Below are positions 39,724 to 48,556 of a stretch of DNA of 64,000 nucleotides, in pieces. Source of the stretch: Nonomuraea candida (GTDB lineage: Bacteria; Actinomycetota; Actinomycetes; Streptosporangiales; Streptosporangiaceae); NCBI RefSeq assembly GCF_000725485.1, contig NZ_JOAG01000024.1:1-64000 (forward strand), given 5' to 3'. The notes below the pieces were generated by a model. That model was not told the DNA's origin. It made no database searches and worked only from the letters and a program-made list of their open reading frames with translations. Both the position numbers and the translations under genes were made by a program. Numbering within the stretch: the stretch's first letter is position 1; each line of letters starts with the position of its first letter.

Positions 39724-40623
39724 TCAGCCCTTTTTGAAGATCTCGAACATGGAGAAGTAGTTCTCGGCGCCATGCCCCTGGGCGATCGCGCGTTCGGCGA
39801 GGTCCTTCATCAGCCGTGGCTGGTCGGAGTGGACGCCCTGCTCGACGCTGGTGCGGAGAATGTGCTCCAGCGCGTTCAGGTTCATGCGCATGGTCCCGAG
39901 GTCGCCGGGGTACGCGCCCTCGTCCAGGCTCGGCGCCTGTGTGGCGAGGCTCGCGGGGTTCAGCACCACGGGCATGAACCAGCCCAGCGCGAGTTCGGCG
40001 AACTCGGCCGCGGGCACGCCGGCCGAGCCGACCAGGGCGGCGCCGTGCAGGAAGCCGTTCAGGGTCGTGTACATCATTTCGAGCATGGCCGTGTTGAACA
40101 GCACCGCCAGCCCCGGATCGGCGCCGAGGTGCCGGGGATCGCCCAGGAGCTCCAGGGTCGCCCGGTGCCGGTCGAAGGCTTCCCGCGGGCCGGCGTACAG
40201 GAAGACCGACCCGGGCTGTCCGACGAGCGGCGGGGGAACCATGATCGCGCCATCGAGATAGCCGAGGGCGTGCTCGCTCGCCCAGTCCGTCGCCGCGCGA
40301 GCCTCCGCCGGCGTTCCCGAGGTGAGATTCACCAGCGTACGGCCCTGAAGCGCACCGCCGGCGGAGTCAAGGACCTGGTGCAGGGTCGCGTAGTCGTTGA
40401 GGCAGGCGATCGTGACCGGGCTCGCGGCCACGGCCTCGGCGACGGTGGCCGCGCGGTGCGCCCCCTTGGCGACCAGCGCGTCCGCCTTGCCGGCAGTGCG
40501 GTTCCAGACCGTCACGGACTGGCCCTTGCCAAGGAACGTCTCTGCCAGCACCGATCCCATGGGGCCCAGGCCCATGACGGTGACCGCGGTGCTGTTCTGT
40601 CCAACTGAGTGCTGTTCTGTCAT
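39724..40623 (-). CDS. NAD(P)-dependent imine-reductase/HIBADH-family oxidoreductase
   Basis: 299 residues. N-terminal NAD(P)-binding domain: VTVMGLGPMGSVLAETFLGKGQSVTVWNRTAGKADAL (GxGxxG; Arg after beta-2 favours NADP). Then NLTSGTPAEARAATDWA (substrate loop) and an all-helical C-terminal dimerisation domain ending FSMFEIFKKG. The catalytic Lys of beta-hydroxyacid dehydrogenases is not apparent and the pattern fits the imine reductase branch. ATG 40623 is used (MTEQHS). A perfect palindrome with GACTCTCAC arms overlaps the promoter, a MerR-type arrangement, but no MerR gene adjoins it. Confidence 0.82.
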   Translation of the reverse strand: MTEQHSVGQNSTAVTVMGLGPMGSVLAETFLGKGQSVTVWNRTAGKADALVAKGAHRAATVAEAVAASPVTIACLNDYATLHQVLDSAGGALQGRTLVNLTSGTPAEARAATDWASEHALGYLDGAIMVPPPLVGQPGSVFLYAGPREAFDRHRATLELLGDPRHLGADPGLAVLFNTAMLEMMYTTLNGFLHGAALVGSAGVPAAEFAELALGWFMPVVLNPASLATQAPSLDEGAYPGDLGTMRMNLNALEHILRTSVEQGVHSDQPRLMKDLAERAIAQGHGAENYFSMFEIFKKG

Positions 40624-40635
40624 GCCAACAGGCTG

Positions 40636-40659
40636 GACTCTCACACCGGCGTGAGAGTC
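40636..40659. promoter_or_regulatory. MerR-type palindrome (arms GACTCTCAC / GTGAGAGTC)
   Basis: Perfect 9-bp arms around ACCGGC, 13 bp before the oxidoreductase ATG at 40623. The CTCTCAC..GTGAGAG form resembles MerR-family operators of the flavin/NADP-dependent reductase genes. The cognate regulator is not in the window. Confidence 0.65.
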
Positions 40660-40780
40660 AACGGGATGTGGCGGTTGTCACATCCCGATCAGGAGGGGAG
40701 GCCGGGGCCCGCACCGGCCGGCATCCGCGAAGTCGGGATGATTCGCGAACTTTGTGGGGACACGGCATATCCAAGATCCC

Positions 40781-43700
40781 GTGACACTAATCGCTGGAGA
40801 TCCGCAGCGGATCGGGGATTACTGGTTGGCCGGGCGGCTGGGCGCGGGCGGCCAGGGTGTGGTCTACGAGGCCTACGACCGGACCGGGCGACGGGTGGCG
40901 ATCAAGATGCTGCACGGCGTCGACGTGGGCCTGCTCAAGCGGGAGGCCATCGCGGCGCAGCGCGTCTCCTCCTTCTGCACGGCGGCCGTGATCGAGGCCG
41001 ACCTCACCGGACCGCGGCCGTACCTGGTCAGCGAGTACGTCGAGGGGCCCAGCCTCGGCTCCGCCGTACGGAACGGCAGGAGCTTCACCCCGGGAGAGCT
41101 GCACCGGCTGGCGACAGGCATCGCCACCGCGCTGACCGCGATCCATGACGCGGGCGTGATCCACAGGGACATGAAACCGGACAACGTCCTGCTCGGCCCC
41201 GACGGCCCCCGAGTGATCGACTTCGGCCTGGCGCGGACGCTGGAGATGTCGCTGACCGCGAGCGGGCTGATCTCGGGGACGCCCACGTACATGGCGCCGG
41301 AGGTGTTCACCGGCGAGCGGGCCGGGGCGCCCGCCGACGTGTTCGCGTGGGGCGGGATCATGCTGTTCGCCGCGACCGGCAAGGATCCGTTCAAGGCCGA
41401 GACGCTCGGCGCGGTCATGCACCAGGTCATGTCGGTCGAGCCGGATCTGAGCTGCCTGCCGGAGTCGCTCCGCCCGCTGGTCCACGCCGCGCTGCGCAAG
41501 GACCCGCTGGAGCGGCCCACGGCCCGCGCCCTGTTGCTCGCCCTGATCAGCGGCGACGGGCAGCTCGACACGGCACGGCTGCTCGCCGAAGGCGGCCGTG
41601 CCTCGCACCTCGCGACGCAGGCGCACGACCCCGGCCTCGGCCCGCTCGCCGAGGAGGCCTACGGCCTGCTCGGCCCGGCCGATCGCGAGCAGGCGGCGAA
41701 GGTGTTCCTGCGGCTGGTGACGGTGAACGAGGACGGCGACCTGTCCATCCGGCGGGCCCGCCTGAGCGAGTTCACCGAGGCGCAGGCGGTGCTGCGGGTC
41801 TTCGGCTATCTCCTGGACATCAGCGGCGATGAGGTACGGCTGGCCCGGCCGGCCCTGCCGCACGCGTGGCCCCGGCTGCGCCGCTGGATCGAGAGCAACA
41901 GGGACGGAATGGCCGTCCACCGGGACATCCTGGCGGCGGCCCGGCGCTGGGACGAGCGCGGCCGGCGGGACGGCGACCTGTTCACCGGGCAGTCGCTGGA
42001 GAACGCGTTGCAGTGGGCCGCCACCGGCCGCAAGGACATCGCGCTGGCCGGCTTCGAGCGGGACTTCCTGGACGCGGGCGCCGCGCTGGGCCGCCGCAGG
42101 GCGCGCAGGGCCCGGCTGGTGTCGCTGAGCCTGGCGGTCCTGCTGGTCGTCTCGCTGGCCGCGACCGGTGTCGCGGTGTGGCAGGGCAAGGTGGCCGAGG
42201 ACCGGTTCCGCGCGGCGGAGGCGGCCAGGATCGCGGCCACCGCGGGCGCGATCCGCGCCACCGATCCCGAGCTCGGCGGGCTGCTGAGCGTGGCCGCCTG
42301 GCGGATCGACCCGACCGCGCAGACCCGCAGGGCCATGAACGACTCCCTCGCCCAGCGCGAGAGCGACATGTTCCAGGATCCGGCCGCCCAACCCGGCACG
42401 ATCCGCACCCTCAGCGCCGACAGCCGGACCCTGGTCAGCGTCGGCGACGACGAGGTGCGCCTGTGGGACGTGCCCGGCCGCCGCCCGATCGGCAAGTGGA
42501 GGCTGGGCGTCAAGGGCACGCCGATCGACATGGCGCTGAGCCCGTCCGGCGACGTGCTCGTGCTCCTGACCAGCAGGGGCGTGCACGCCTGGGAGGTGAA
42601 GACAGGCAGGACCAGGCGAGCGTGGCCGTTCCGCCGCGCCATCGGCGGCGAGGAGTTCGACCTGGCCGCCGTCCGCTTCGGCACGGTTGACCGTTATGTG
42701 ATGGTGCTGCGGGGTGGAGAGGTCTTCACCCTCTGGGACCTCCAGACAGGACGCACCGCGCAGCTGCCCGGCTACTGGAACGGCGCGATGGCCCCGGACG
42801 GCTCGGCGATCTACATGCGGTACCGCGACACCAAGCGGATCGGCAGCTTCGCCCTGCCCGGCCTGAAACTCACCGGCACCAGGCCGCAGCAGGAGGCGTG
42901 CGACTCCTGCCCCGGCCCGCCGGCCGTCACCAAGGACGGCCGGCTGGTCGAGGCACTACCGGGACGGCGGCTCGGCGTGGCCGACCTGAAGGACCCGACG
43001 GGCTTCTCGACCGGCGAGTTGATCGGCATCGGCCCGGCCCAGTGGAACCAGGGAAGCCTGATCTTCAGCCACGACCAGAAGCTGTTCGCCTCGGCGACGG
43101 ACGACCAGATCCAGCTCTGGCGGGACGGCATGCTCCTCACCGCGCTCACCGTCCGCGCCGCGTCCGACCCCCAGCAGTGGTCGGCCGGGGTGATGTCGCC
43201 GCAACCGCGATTCGACCCCGACGGGAAGACGCTGCGCTACCTCAGCGAGGACCGTGTGTTCTCCCTGGACTTCTCCGCGCTGACCGCACCGGCCGAGCCC
43301 GAGTCCGACACGGCCGCCATCGGCCCCGGCGGCAAGCTCACCGTGGAACTGCGCAACACCGACTCCAGCACCGACGCCTACGTGCGGACGGCGCAGAAGC
43401 GCGAGCTGCTCCTGCGTGACAGGACCACGGGCCAGTTCGACTTCACCGGCACCGCCTTCAGCCCGGACGGCAACGTGATCGCGCTGATCACCTTCGAGAT
43501 CAACGAGACGTCGTCCGGCGACGTCGAGAACATCAGCCGCCTGCGCATCCACGACGCCGTGACCAGAAAGGAGATCAAGCGGCTCACCGTGAGCGACGTC
43601 GGCCAGGCGTTTCTGCGGGGCGTCAGCCCGGACGGCAGCAAGGTCGCGGTGGAGATCCACCAGGTGGACGACTCGACGAAGTCCACCCTCCAGCTCTGGG

Positions 43701-44317
43701 ACTGGAAGGCCGGCCGCGCGCTGTGGTCGGTCGACCTCACCAGGCTGACCGACGTCGCCTTCAACGACGACGGGACGCGGCTCGCCGTGCTGGCGCAGGA
43801 CCCGGGCCTGCTGGACGCCGCGACGGGCAGGCGCGCGGGCCCGAGGCTCCGCGCCACCGGCCGGGCGACCACCCTCACCCACGCCGGGTTCACCCGGGCC
43901 GGCCTGCTCGTCACCGCGGACAGCCGGGGACGCCTGACCGTCTGGAACCAGGACGGCTCACCCAGGACGGTCATCACCGGCACACCCGGCACGCCCACGG
44001 CGCCGCTCGCCGTCTCGCCGGCGGAGGACCTGGCCGCCCTGGTGGGCGGCGACGGCCGGGTCCGCCTCTACGACCTGGCGCTGGGCCAGTCCATCGGCGC
44101 GGTTCCGGACGACGACCGGGGGAACGTCCAGCGGGTGGCTTTCACCTCGGACGGCGCCCGCCTGATCACCTTCGACCAGTTCGGCGCGCGGCACGAGTAT
44201 CCCGTGGCGCCGTCTGCCGTGGCCGGCGCCCTGTGCGACCGGTTCGGCCGGACGCTCACCGAGCAGGAGTGGGCGGCGCACCTGCCGGACATCGCGTCGA
44301 TGGAGGTGTGCCGGTGA
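40781..44317 (+). CDS. receptor-like Ser/Thr protein kinase with WD40-type beta-propeller
   Basis: 1178 residues. Kinase domain about 12-270: Gly-rich loop LGAGGQGVVYEAYD, Lys42 in VAIKML, HRDMKPDN (near residue 129), DFGLAR (near 146) and MAPE. A linker of about 170 residues leads to one membrane helix (LVSLSLAVLLVVSLAATGVAVW, near 445-465). The rest is extracytoplasmic: a helical RIAATAGAIRATDPELGGLLSVAAWRI part and a repeated strand pattern (LSADSRTLVSVGDDEVRLWDV; FSPDGNVIALI; AVSPAEDLAALVGGDGRVRLYD) of about seven WD40-like blades. The propeller may sense an outside signal. Start uncertain: GTG 40781 is 27 nt downstream of another GTG. The 3' end overlaps the convergent LysR gene by 62 bp. 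Confidence 0.88.
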   Translation: MTLIAGDPQRIGDYWLAGRLGAGGQGVVYEAYDRTGRRVAIKMLHGVDVGLLKREAIAAQRVSSFCTAAVIEADLTGPRPYLVSEYVEGPSLGSAVRNGRSFTPGELHRLATGIATALTAIHDAGVIHRDMKPDNVLLGPDGPRVIDFGLARTLEMSLTASGLISGTPTYMAPEVFTGERAGAPADVFAWGGIMLFAATGKDPFKAETLGAVMHQVMSVEPDLSCLPESLRPLVHAALRKDPLERPTARALLLALISGDGQLDTARLLAEGGRASHLATQAHDPGLGPLAEEAYGLLGPADREQAAKVFLRLVTVNEDGDLSIRRARLSEFTEAQAVLRVFGYLLDISGDEVRLARPALPHAWPRLRRWIESNRDGMAVHRDILAAARRWDERGRRDGDLFTGQSLENALQWAATGRKDIALAGFERDFLDAGAALGRRRARRARLVSLSLAVLLVVSLAATGVAVWQGKVAEDRFRAAEAARIAATAGAIRATDPELGGLLSVAAWRIDPTAQTRRAMNDSLAQRESDMFQDPAAQPGTIRTLSADSRTLVSVGDDEVRLWDVPGRRPIGKWRLGVKGTPIDMALSPSGDVLVLLTSRGVHAWEVKTGRTRRAWPFRRAIGGEEFDLAAVRFGTVDRYVMVLRGGEVFTLWDLQTGRTAQLPGYWNGAMAPDGSAIYMRYRDTKRIGSFALPGLKLTGTRPQQEACDSCPGPPAVTKDGRLVEALPGRRLGVADLKDPTGFSTGELIGIGPAQWNQGSLIFSHDQKLFASATDDQIQLWRDGMLLTALTVRAASDPQQWSAGVMSPQPRFDPDGKTLRYLSEDRVFSLDFSALTAPAEPESDTAAIGPGGKLTVELRNTDSSTDAYVRTAQKRELLLRDRTTGQFDFTGTAFSPDGNVIALITFEINETSSGDVENISRLRIHDAVTRKEIKRLTVSDVGQAFLRGVSPDGSKVAVEIHQVDDSTKSTLQLWDWKAGRALWSVDLTRLTDVAFNDDGTRLAVLAQDPGLLDAATGRRAGPRLRATGRATTLTHAGFTRAGLLVTADSRGRLTVWNQDGSPRTVITGTPGTPTAPLAVSPAEDLAALVGGDGRVRLYDLALGQSIGAVPDDDRGNVQRVAFTSDGARLITFDQFGARHEYPVAPSAVAGALCDRFGRTLTEQEWAAHLPDIASMEVCR

Positions 44318-45242
44318 CGGGCGCGTCGCGGCACGGCGGGAACATCCGGCCTCCGGGGGTGAGGGTGGTGGCCCATTCGGCGAAGGCGGTGGCCGTGGGG
44401 AGCGGGTCGGCGGGCAGGGCGAGCAGGATGGTGCGCTCGGCGGCCGGGTCGAGCGGGATCGCGTGCACGCCCGGGCGATGGGCGGGCAGCGACAGTTCAG
44501 GGACGATGCTCACCCCGAGCCCCTCGGCGACCATGGCGAGAATGCTGTTGGTGTCGCGCACCCGGTAGTGGCACTTCAGGCTCGCCCCCGCCGCCCGCGC
44601 GAGTGCCGTGATCAGAGGCTCACAGCCGCCCGTGGACATGATGAACGGCTGCCGGGCCAGCTCGGCCACCGGTACCGAGTCGCGGACGCCCAGTTCGTGA
44701 CCACTGGGCAGGACGGCCAGCATGCGGTCGGTGGCGAGGGGGCGCGTCATCACCCCTGCGGGGAGCGCGGCCGTGGTGGTCCGGGCGTCCGCCGCCCCGG
44801 CTGACACGGTCGCGACATCCGCCGCGCCCGTTTCGAGCCACTCCAGCACCTCGCCGTCCGAGCCCTCCATCACCGTGAGCCGCACCTGCGGATGCGCATC
44901 CTCGAACCGCCGCAGGATCGGCGGCAGCAGCCGGACGTTGGCGCTGGGGATGACGCCGACGCGCAGGCTGCCCCGCTCGTGCTCGCGGGCCGCGGCCACC
45001 TCCTGCTCCAGCGCTTCCACCTGGGTGAGGATGAGGCCGGCGCGGCGGCACACGGCACGCCCGGCCGCCGTCAGGCTCACCCCCTGGTTGCCCCGCACCA
45101 GCAGCGCGATCCCGAGCTCGCTCTCCAGGGCACGCAGCGCGTGGCTGACGGCGGACTGTGTGGTGGCCAGTTCCTCGGCGGCCCGGGTCATGTTGCCGGT
45201 GCGTGCGACCGCCTGGAGGATCCTCAGCTGGGTGAACGTCAT
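44256..45242 (-). CDS. LysR-family transcription regulator
   Basis: 328 residues. N-terminal winged HTH (FTQLRILQAVARTGNMTRAAEELATTQSAVSHALRALESELGIALLVRGNQGVSLTAAG) and a periplasmic-binding-like effector domain (GSLRVGVIPSANVRLLPPILRRFEDAHPQVRLTVMEG..). The ATG overlaps the upstream GATase stop (ATGA), so the pair is cotranscribed. The C-terminal 40 residues are Pro-rich and run into the kinase 3' end on the other strand. Confidence 0.9.
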   Translation of the reverse strand: MTFTQLRILQAVARTGNMTRAAEELATTQSAVSHALRALESELGIALLVRGNQGVSLTAAGRAVCRRAGLILTQVEALEQEVAAAREHERGSLRVGVIPSANVRLLPPILRRFEDAHPQVRLTVMEGSDGEVLEWLETGAADVATVSAGAADARTTTAALPAGVMTRPLATDRMLAVLPSGHELGVRDSVPVAELARQPFIMSTGGCEPLITALARAAGASLKCHYRVRDTNSILAMVAEGLGVSIVPELSLPAHRPGVHAIPLDPAAERTILLALPADPLPTATAFAEWATTLTPGGRMFPPCRDAPVTGTPPSTRCPAGAPPTPAR

Positions 45243-45934
45243 AGCGCCGCGCGCAGCAGGCCGACGACCAGCGGGTGCGGCGCCTCGGGACGCGAGCGGG
45301 CCTGCGGCACGAAGAGCGTGGCCACGTAGTAGGGGTGGCCGGGAATCTCCAGCACCCGGGCCTCGCCCTCACCGTCCACGCCCGTGACGGAGAAGCCGCC
45401 GTCGTGCAGGGTTTGCTGACGGGTGGGGTCGAGACCGAAGTTGCAGTAGTACTCCTCCTCGGCCTCGGTCCGTCCGTACAGCGCGGCCACCCGGGAACCC
45501 GGGGTCAGGGTGACGGGCATGGTCTTGCCGGCCAGCGAGCAGGCCAGTTCGGACACGAAGAGGGTAGAGGCGTACGGGTCGTACTCCGCGTGCTGGGCGT
45601 CCTCGTGGCCGAGCACGTGGCGGGCGTACTCGATGACCATGTGCTGGCAGCCGCCGCACGTCCCCAGGGTGGGCACACCGTGCTCGCGGCCGTGCCGGAG
45701 CGCGGCGAGGGCGCCGCGCAGGCTGCGGTACGGACTGCCGGGCGCGCACCACAGCACGTCGGCGGCCTTGACCTCGCCCAGGTCGGATTCCAGCGGCTCG
45801 GTGGCCGTCCAGCGGACGTCCACCCCGATGCCGAGGTGCGCGGCGGCGTGCCGCAGCGCGTCGTCGGTGGCCACGTGCGGAGGAAAGGCTGGGTCGCGGT
45901 CGCCAATGACCGCGACGCGCAGAGATCGGTCCAT
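45239..45934 (-). CDS. CTP-synthase C-terminal-region-related protein (class I GATase-like)
   Basis: 231 residues, class I glutamine amidotransferase-like fold. GTCGGCQHMVIEYAR carries a Cys nucleophile elbow, and VLEIPGHPYYVATLFVPQ the later His region. The conserved YYCNFGL segment is where some members of this family use selenocysteine; here it is a normal TGC cysteine. Members are thought to be stand-alone amidotransferase-like hydrolases; the substrate is not known. ATG 45934 is chosen (MDRSLRVAVIGD). Co-operonic with the LysR regulator through an ATGA overlap. Confidence 0.8.
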   Translation of the reverse strand: MDRSLRVAVIGDRDPAFPPHVATDDALRHAAAHLGIGVDVRWTATEPLESDLGEVKAADVLWCAPGSPYRSLRGALAALRHGREHGVPTLGTCGGCQHMVIEYARHVLGHEDAQHAEYDPYASTLFVSELACSLAGKTMPVTLTPGSRVAALYGRTEAEEEYYCNFGLDPTRQQTLHDGGFSVTGVDGEGEARVLEIPGHPYYVATLFVPQARSRPEAPHPLVVGLLRAAL

Positions 45935-46061
45935 GGCCTCACTATGGGACGTTCCGGCCTGAGCGCCCAATACCGGACCATGCGTGCGCCATGAGCGATC
46001 GCTCATGTCCGGGGCGGAAGCCGCGCAGCGTTACCGGCGTCAGCCGGTGCGGGCGGACATG

Positions 46062-46673
46062 TCAGGAGACAACCGCTTCGAGTTCGGTCGCCGCGCGCCC
46101 GCGCAGGTGGACGTGGGTGATCTCGGCGACCCGGCGGCCCAGGACCTCGGCGGTGCGCAGGTCACTGGCGCAGGGGGCGACGTCCGGGCCCTCGTCGTTG
46201 TTCGACTGGGACATGGCGCCGAGCCAGCTGCCGAGACGGTTGATGTCCTCGCTGCTGCCCTTGGAGGTGTTCCATCCGCCGTACTCCGCCAGGCCGACCC
46301 AGATCATGCCGTGCTGGGCGGCGAAGAGGGCGATGTCGACGAGGGTGTGGAGCTTGTCGCCCGCCATGTTGCCGCTGTTGGTGAAGCCGGCGGCGATCTT
46401 GTTCTTCCACTGCATGTCGTCGCCCCAGACCTGGGTCGTGGACTCGGCGAAGGCGCGGAACACCGCGCTGGCGCCGCCCATGTAGGTCGGCGTGCCGAAG
46501 ATGATCGCGTCGGCGTCGGCCAGCGTCTGCCACAGCTCGTCGTTCAGCTCGGCGAGCGACACCAACCGCACGGTGGTGTCCGCCACTTCGCCCACGCCGG
46601 CGGCCACCGCTTCGGCCTGCTTCGCGGTGTGGCCGTAGCCGCTGTGATACGCCACGACGATTCGAGCCTGCAT
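46062..46673 (-). CDS. flavodoxin-fold NAD(P)H:quinone oxidoreductase (WrbA-like)
   Basis: 203 residues. FMN-binding loops: YHSGYGHTAKQAEAVAAGV (phosphate loop), FGTPTYMGGASAVFRAFAE (50s-type loop) and a 90s loop AGFTNSGNMAGDK. WrbA-type proteins reduce quinones by two electrons. ATG 46673 (MQARIVVAYHS) matches the family start. It is divergent from the MarR-family gene at 46887; palindromes in the 213-bp gap likely bind MarR, giving quinone- or electrophile-induced expression. Confidence 0.9.
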   Translation of the reverse strand: MQARIVVAYHSGYGHTAKQAEAVAAGVGEVADTTVRLVSLAELNDELWQTLADADAIIFGTPTYMGGASAVFRAFAESTTQVWGDDMQWKNKIAAGFTNSGNMAGDKLHTLVDIALFAAQHGMIWVGLAEYGGWNTSKGSSEDINRLGSWLGAMSQSNNDEGPDVAPCASDLRTAEVLGRRVAEITHVHLRGRAATELEAVVS

Positions 46674-46711
46674 GCTCACTCCCGAAAGAATAGTCACGAG
46701 AAAGCTATGTG

Positions 46712-46828
46712 GAAAGCTTTCTGCTGAGCAATGTAGCGGCTCTTCCCCTGCCGGACAACAGCCCTGGTGAAGCACGCCCCCGCAGAACCTGGAGGCATCA
46801 GCTGCCGAGATAGCTTTGCGGTGAGCTA
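46712..46828. promoter_or_regulatory. MarR-type operator region (GAAAGCTTTC and TAGCT-N8-AGCTA)
   Basis: Palindromes GAAAGCTTTC (46712-46721) and TAGCT..AGCTA (46811-46828), plus a nearby AGAAAGC half at 46700-46706, lie in the divergent promoter between the flavodoxin-like and MarR genes. Confidence 0.55.
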
Positions 46829-46886
46829 ACCTGGGGCAGGCATCGTTCTGCGGGCCACGAGAACAGGGGGAACGGAGAGGCCGGCC

Positions 46887-47399
46887 ATGACCGAACCGGA
46901 CCACGTCGACGACATCATCACGGCCTGGCACGAGCAACTGCCGGAGATCGCGGGCCTTCCCCTGGAACTGGCCAAGCGCAGCGCGCTGCTCGCCGCCGCC
47001 TTCGACGAGGTGGCGGCGCGCGAGCTGGAGCGGCTCGGGCTCACCCAGGCCGAGTACGGCATGCTCGCCGTGCTGCGGCGCGTGGGCGAGCCCTACCGGC
47101 TGAAGCCGACCGAGCTGACCCACGCGCTGCTGCTGTCGTCCGGCGGCACCAGCAACGTCCTCAAGCGACTCTCCGGCGCGGGCCTCGTCATGCGCGAGGC
47201 CGCTCCCGACGACGGGCGCAGCTCATGGGTACGGCTCACACCCCGGGGGGTCGAGGTCGCCGAGTCCGCGGTGCGCGCGGTGACCGAGGCGCACGCCAGG
47301 ATCGTCGCCAGGATTCCCGAGGCGGAGGCCCGGCTGCTGAACAACCTGCTGCGGAACGCACTCGCCGCTGTGGAGGAGGGAGTGCTCGTCCGGCGCTGA
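46887..47399 (+). CDS. MarR-family regulator
   Basis: 170 residues. Winged HTH in LTQAEYGMLAVLRRVGEPYRLKPTELTHALLLSSGGTSNVLKRLSGAGLVMREAAPDDGRSSWVRLTPRGVEVAESAV, with the conserved DDGRSSWVRLT wing. The N- and C-terminal helices form the dimer. It is divergent from the flavodoxin-like gene. No Cys is present in the dimer helices, so a ligand rather than a thiol switch is likely. Confidence 0.9.
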   Translation: MTEPDHVDDIITAWHEQLPEIAGLPLELAKRSALLAAAFDEVAARELERLGLTQAEYGMLAVLRRVGEPYRLKPTELTHALLLSSGGTSNVLKRLSGAGLVMREAAPDDGRSSWVRLTPRGVEVAESAVRAVTEAHARIVARIPEAEARLLNNLLRNALAAVEEGVLVRR

Positions 47400-47402
47400 C
47401 GC

Positions 47403-48446
47403 CTACGGCCGGCCGGGCCGCCGATCTGTCCCCACCTCGGCCCTGTGCCTGCCGGAGACTACATCCCTGCAGCTCAGGCCGCATGTGAGTTCAGCCAGGG
47501 CTTGAGGGCTCGGTGTCGGTCGTGGAACCGGGCGGGCCGGCGCGCCGGCCGGTGGGGCGGGCGAAGGGCCGGCCGGCGGGGTGGTGGCGGCGGCTTCGCG
47601 CAGGGCTGCGAGCAGGGCCTCGGTGGCCGGCGGGTAGGGCGGCTCGCCGTGCACCGCCGCGTACACGTGCCTGCTCGACCCCGAGATCAGCGCCACCTCC
47701 ACCTCCGGATGGCGGTGCGCGGCCAGCGCCAGCCCCGGCAGCACGGTCAGCCCCAGCCCGGCCGCGACCAGCGCCTGCACGGCCACGATGTCGTCACTCG
47801 TGAACGCGATCCGCGGCGCGAACCCCGCCTTGTCGCACAGGTCGAGCAGGTGGCCGCGGCACCGGTCGCAGCCGGTGATCCAGGCGGACTCGGCGTGGTC
47901 GGCCAGCTCGCCCGGCGGGCCGCTCGACACCAGGTAGCTGGGGTCGTCGAGGAGGTGGACCATGCGGATGCCGCCGTCCTCGGGCGCGGTGTCGTCGTAG
48001 CGGAACATCACGGCCACGTCCACCCGCCCGCTGCGCAGCAGCCGCAGCGCCTCGGGCGGCTCGGTCTCGGTGAGCTGCAGGCGCAGCCCGGGATGCGCGG
48101 CGGCCAGCAGTCCGGCGGCCTTTGGGACGAACGTGCCCAGCGCGGAGGGGAAGGCGGCCAGCCGCACCCGCCCGGTGCGCAGCCCGACGTGCGCGGCCAG
48201 CTCCTCGGCCGTGGCGTCGAGCCGGCCGATGATGTCCGCCGCCCGCTCGGCCAGCAGCCGGCCCGCCTCGGTGAGCCTGATGCCGCGCCCGGCGCGCTGG
48301 ATGAGCTTGGCCCCGGTCTCCGCCTCCAGCCGGGCCAGGTGGTGGCTGACGGAGGGCTGCGAGTAGTGCAGCTCCTTGGCCGCCGCGGTGAGCGAGCCCT
48401 TGCGGGCGACCGCGACGAGGACGCGCAGGCGTACGACGTCGAGCAT
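47403..48446 (-). CDS. LysR-family regulator
   Basis: 347 residues. HTH in LDVVRLRVLVAVARKGSLTAAAKELHYSQPSVSHHLARLEAETGAKLIQRAGRGIRLTEAG; the effector domain follows (VRLAAFPSALGTFVPKAAGLLAAAHPGLRLQLTETEPPEALRLLRSGRVDVAVMF). The C-terminal 60 residues are Pro/Ala-rich and unusual. It is divergent from the cysteine-dioxygenase-like gene at 48557; the gap holds two related ATCGATCGG / ATCGGTCGA elements (48464-48474, 48492-48501), as for a LysR recognition and activation site. Confidence 0.88.
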   Translation of the reverse strand: MLDVVRLRVLVAVARKGSLTAAAKELHYSQPSVSHHLARLEAETGAKLIQRAGRGIRLTEAGRLLAERAADIIGRLDATAEELAAHVGLRTGRVRLAAFPSALGTFVPKAAGLLAAAHPGLRLQLTETEPPEALRLLRSGRVDVAVMFRYDDTAPEDGGIRMVHLLDDPSYLVSSGPPGELADHAESAWITGCDRCRGHLLDLCDKAGFAPRIAFTSDDIVAVQALVAAGLGLTVLPGLALAAHRHPEVEVALISGSSRHVYAAVHGEPPYPPATEALLAALREAAATTPPAGPSPAPPAGAPARPVPRPTPSPQALAELTCGLSCRDVVSGRHRAEVGTDRRPGRP

Positions 48447-48556
48447 TCATCAATCGTATCTATCGATCGGCCAGAAGACTTCTGTTGGACCTATCGGTCG
48501 AAATGCCGGACCGTAGAAGGGGAAGGCAGATTACTGATTTTCCCTAGGGGAATCCC

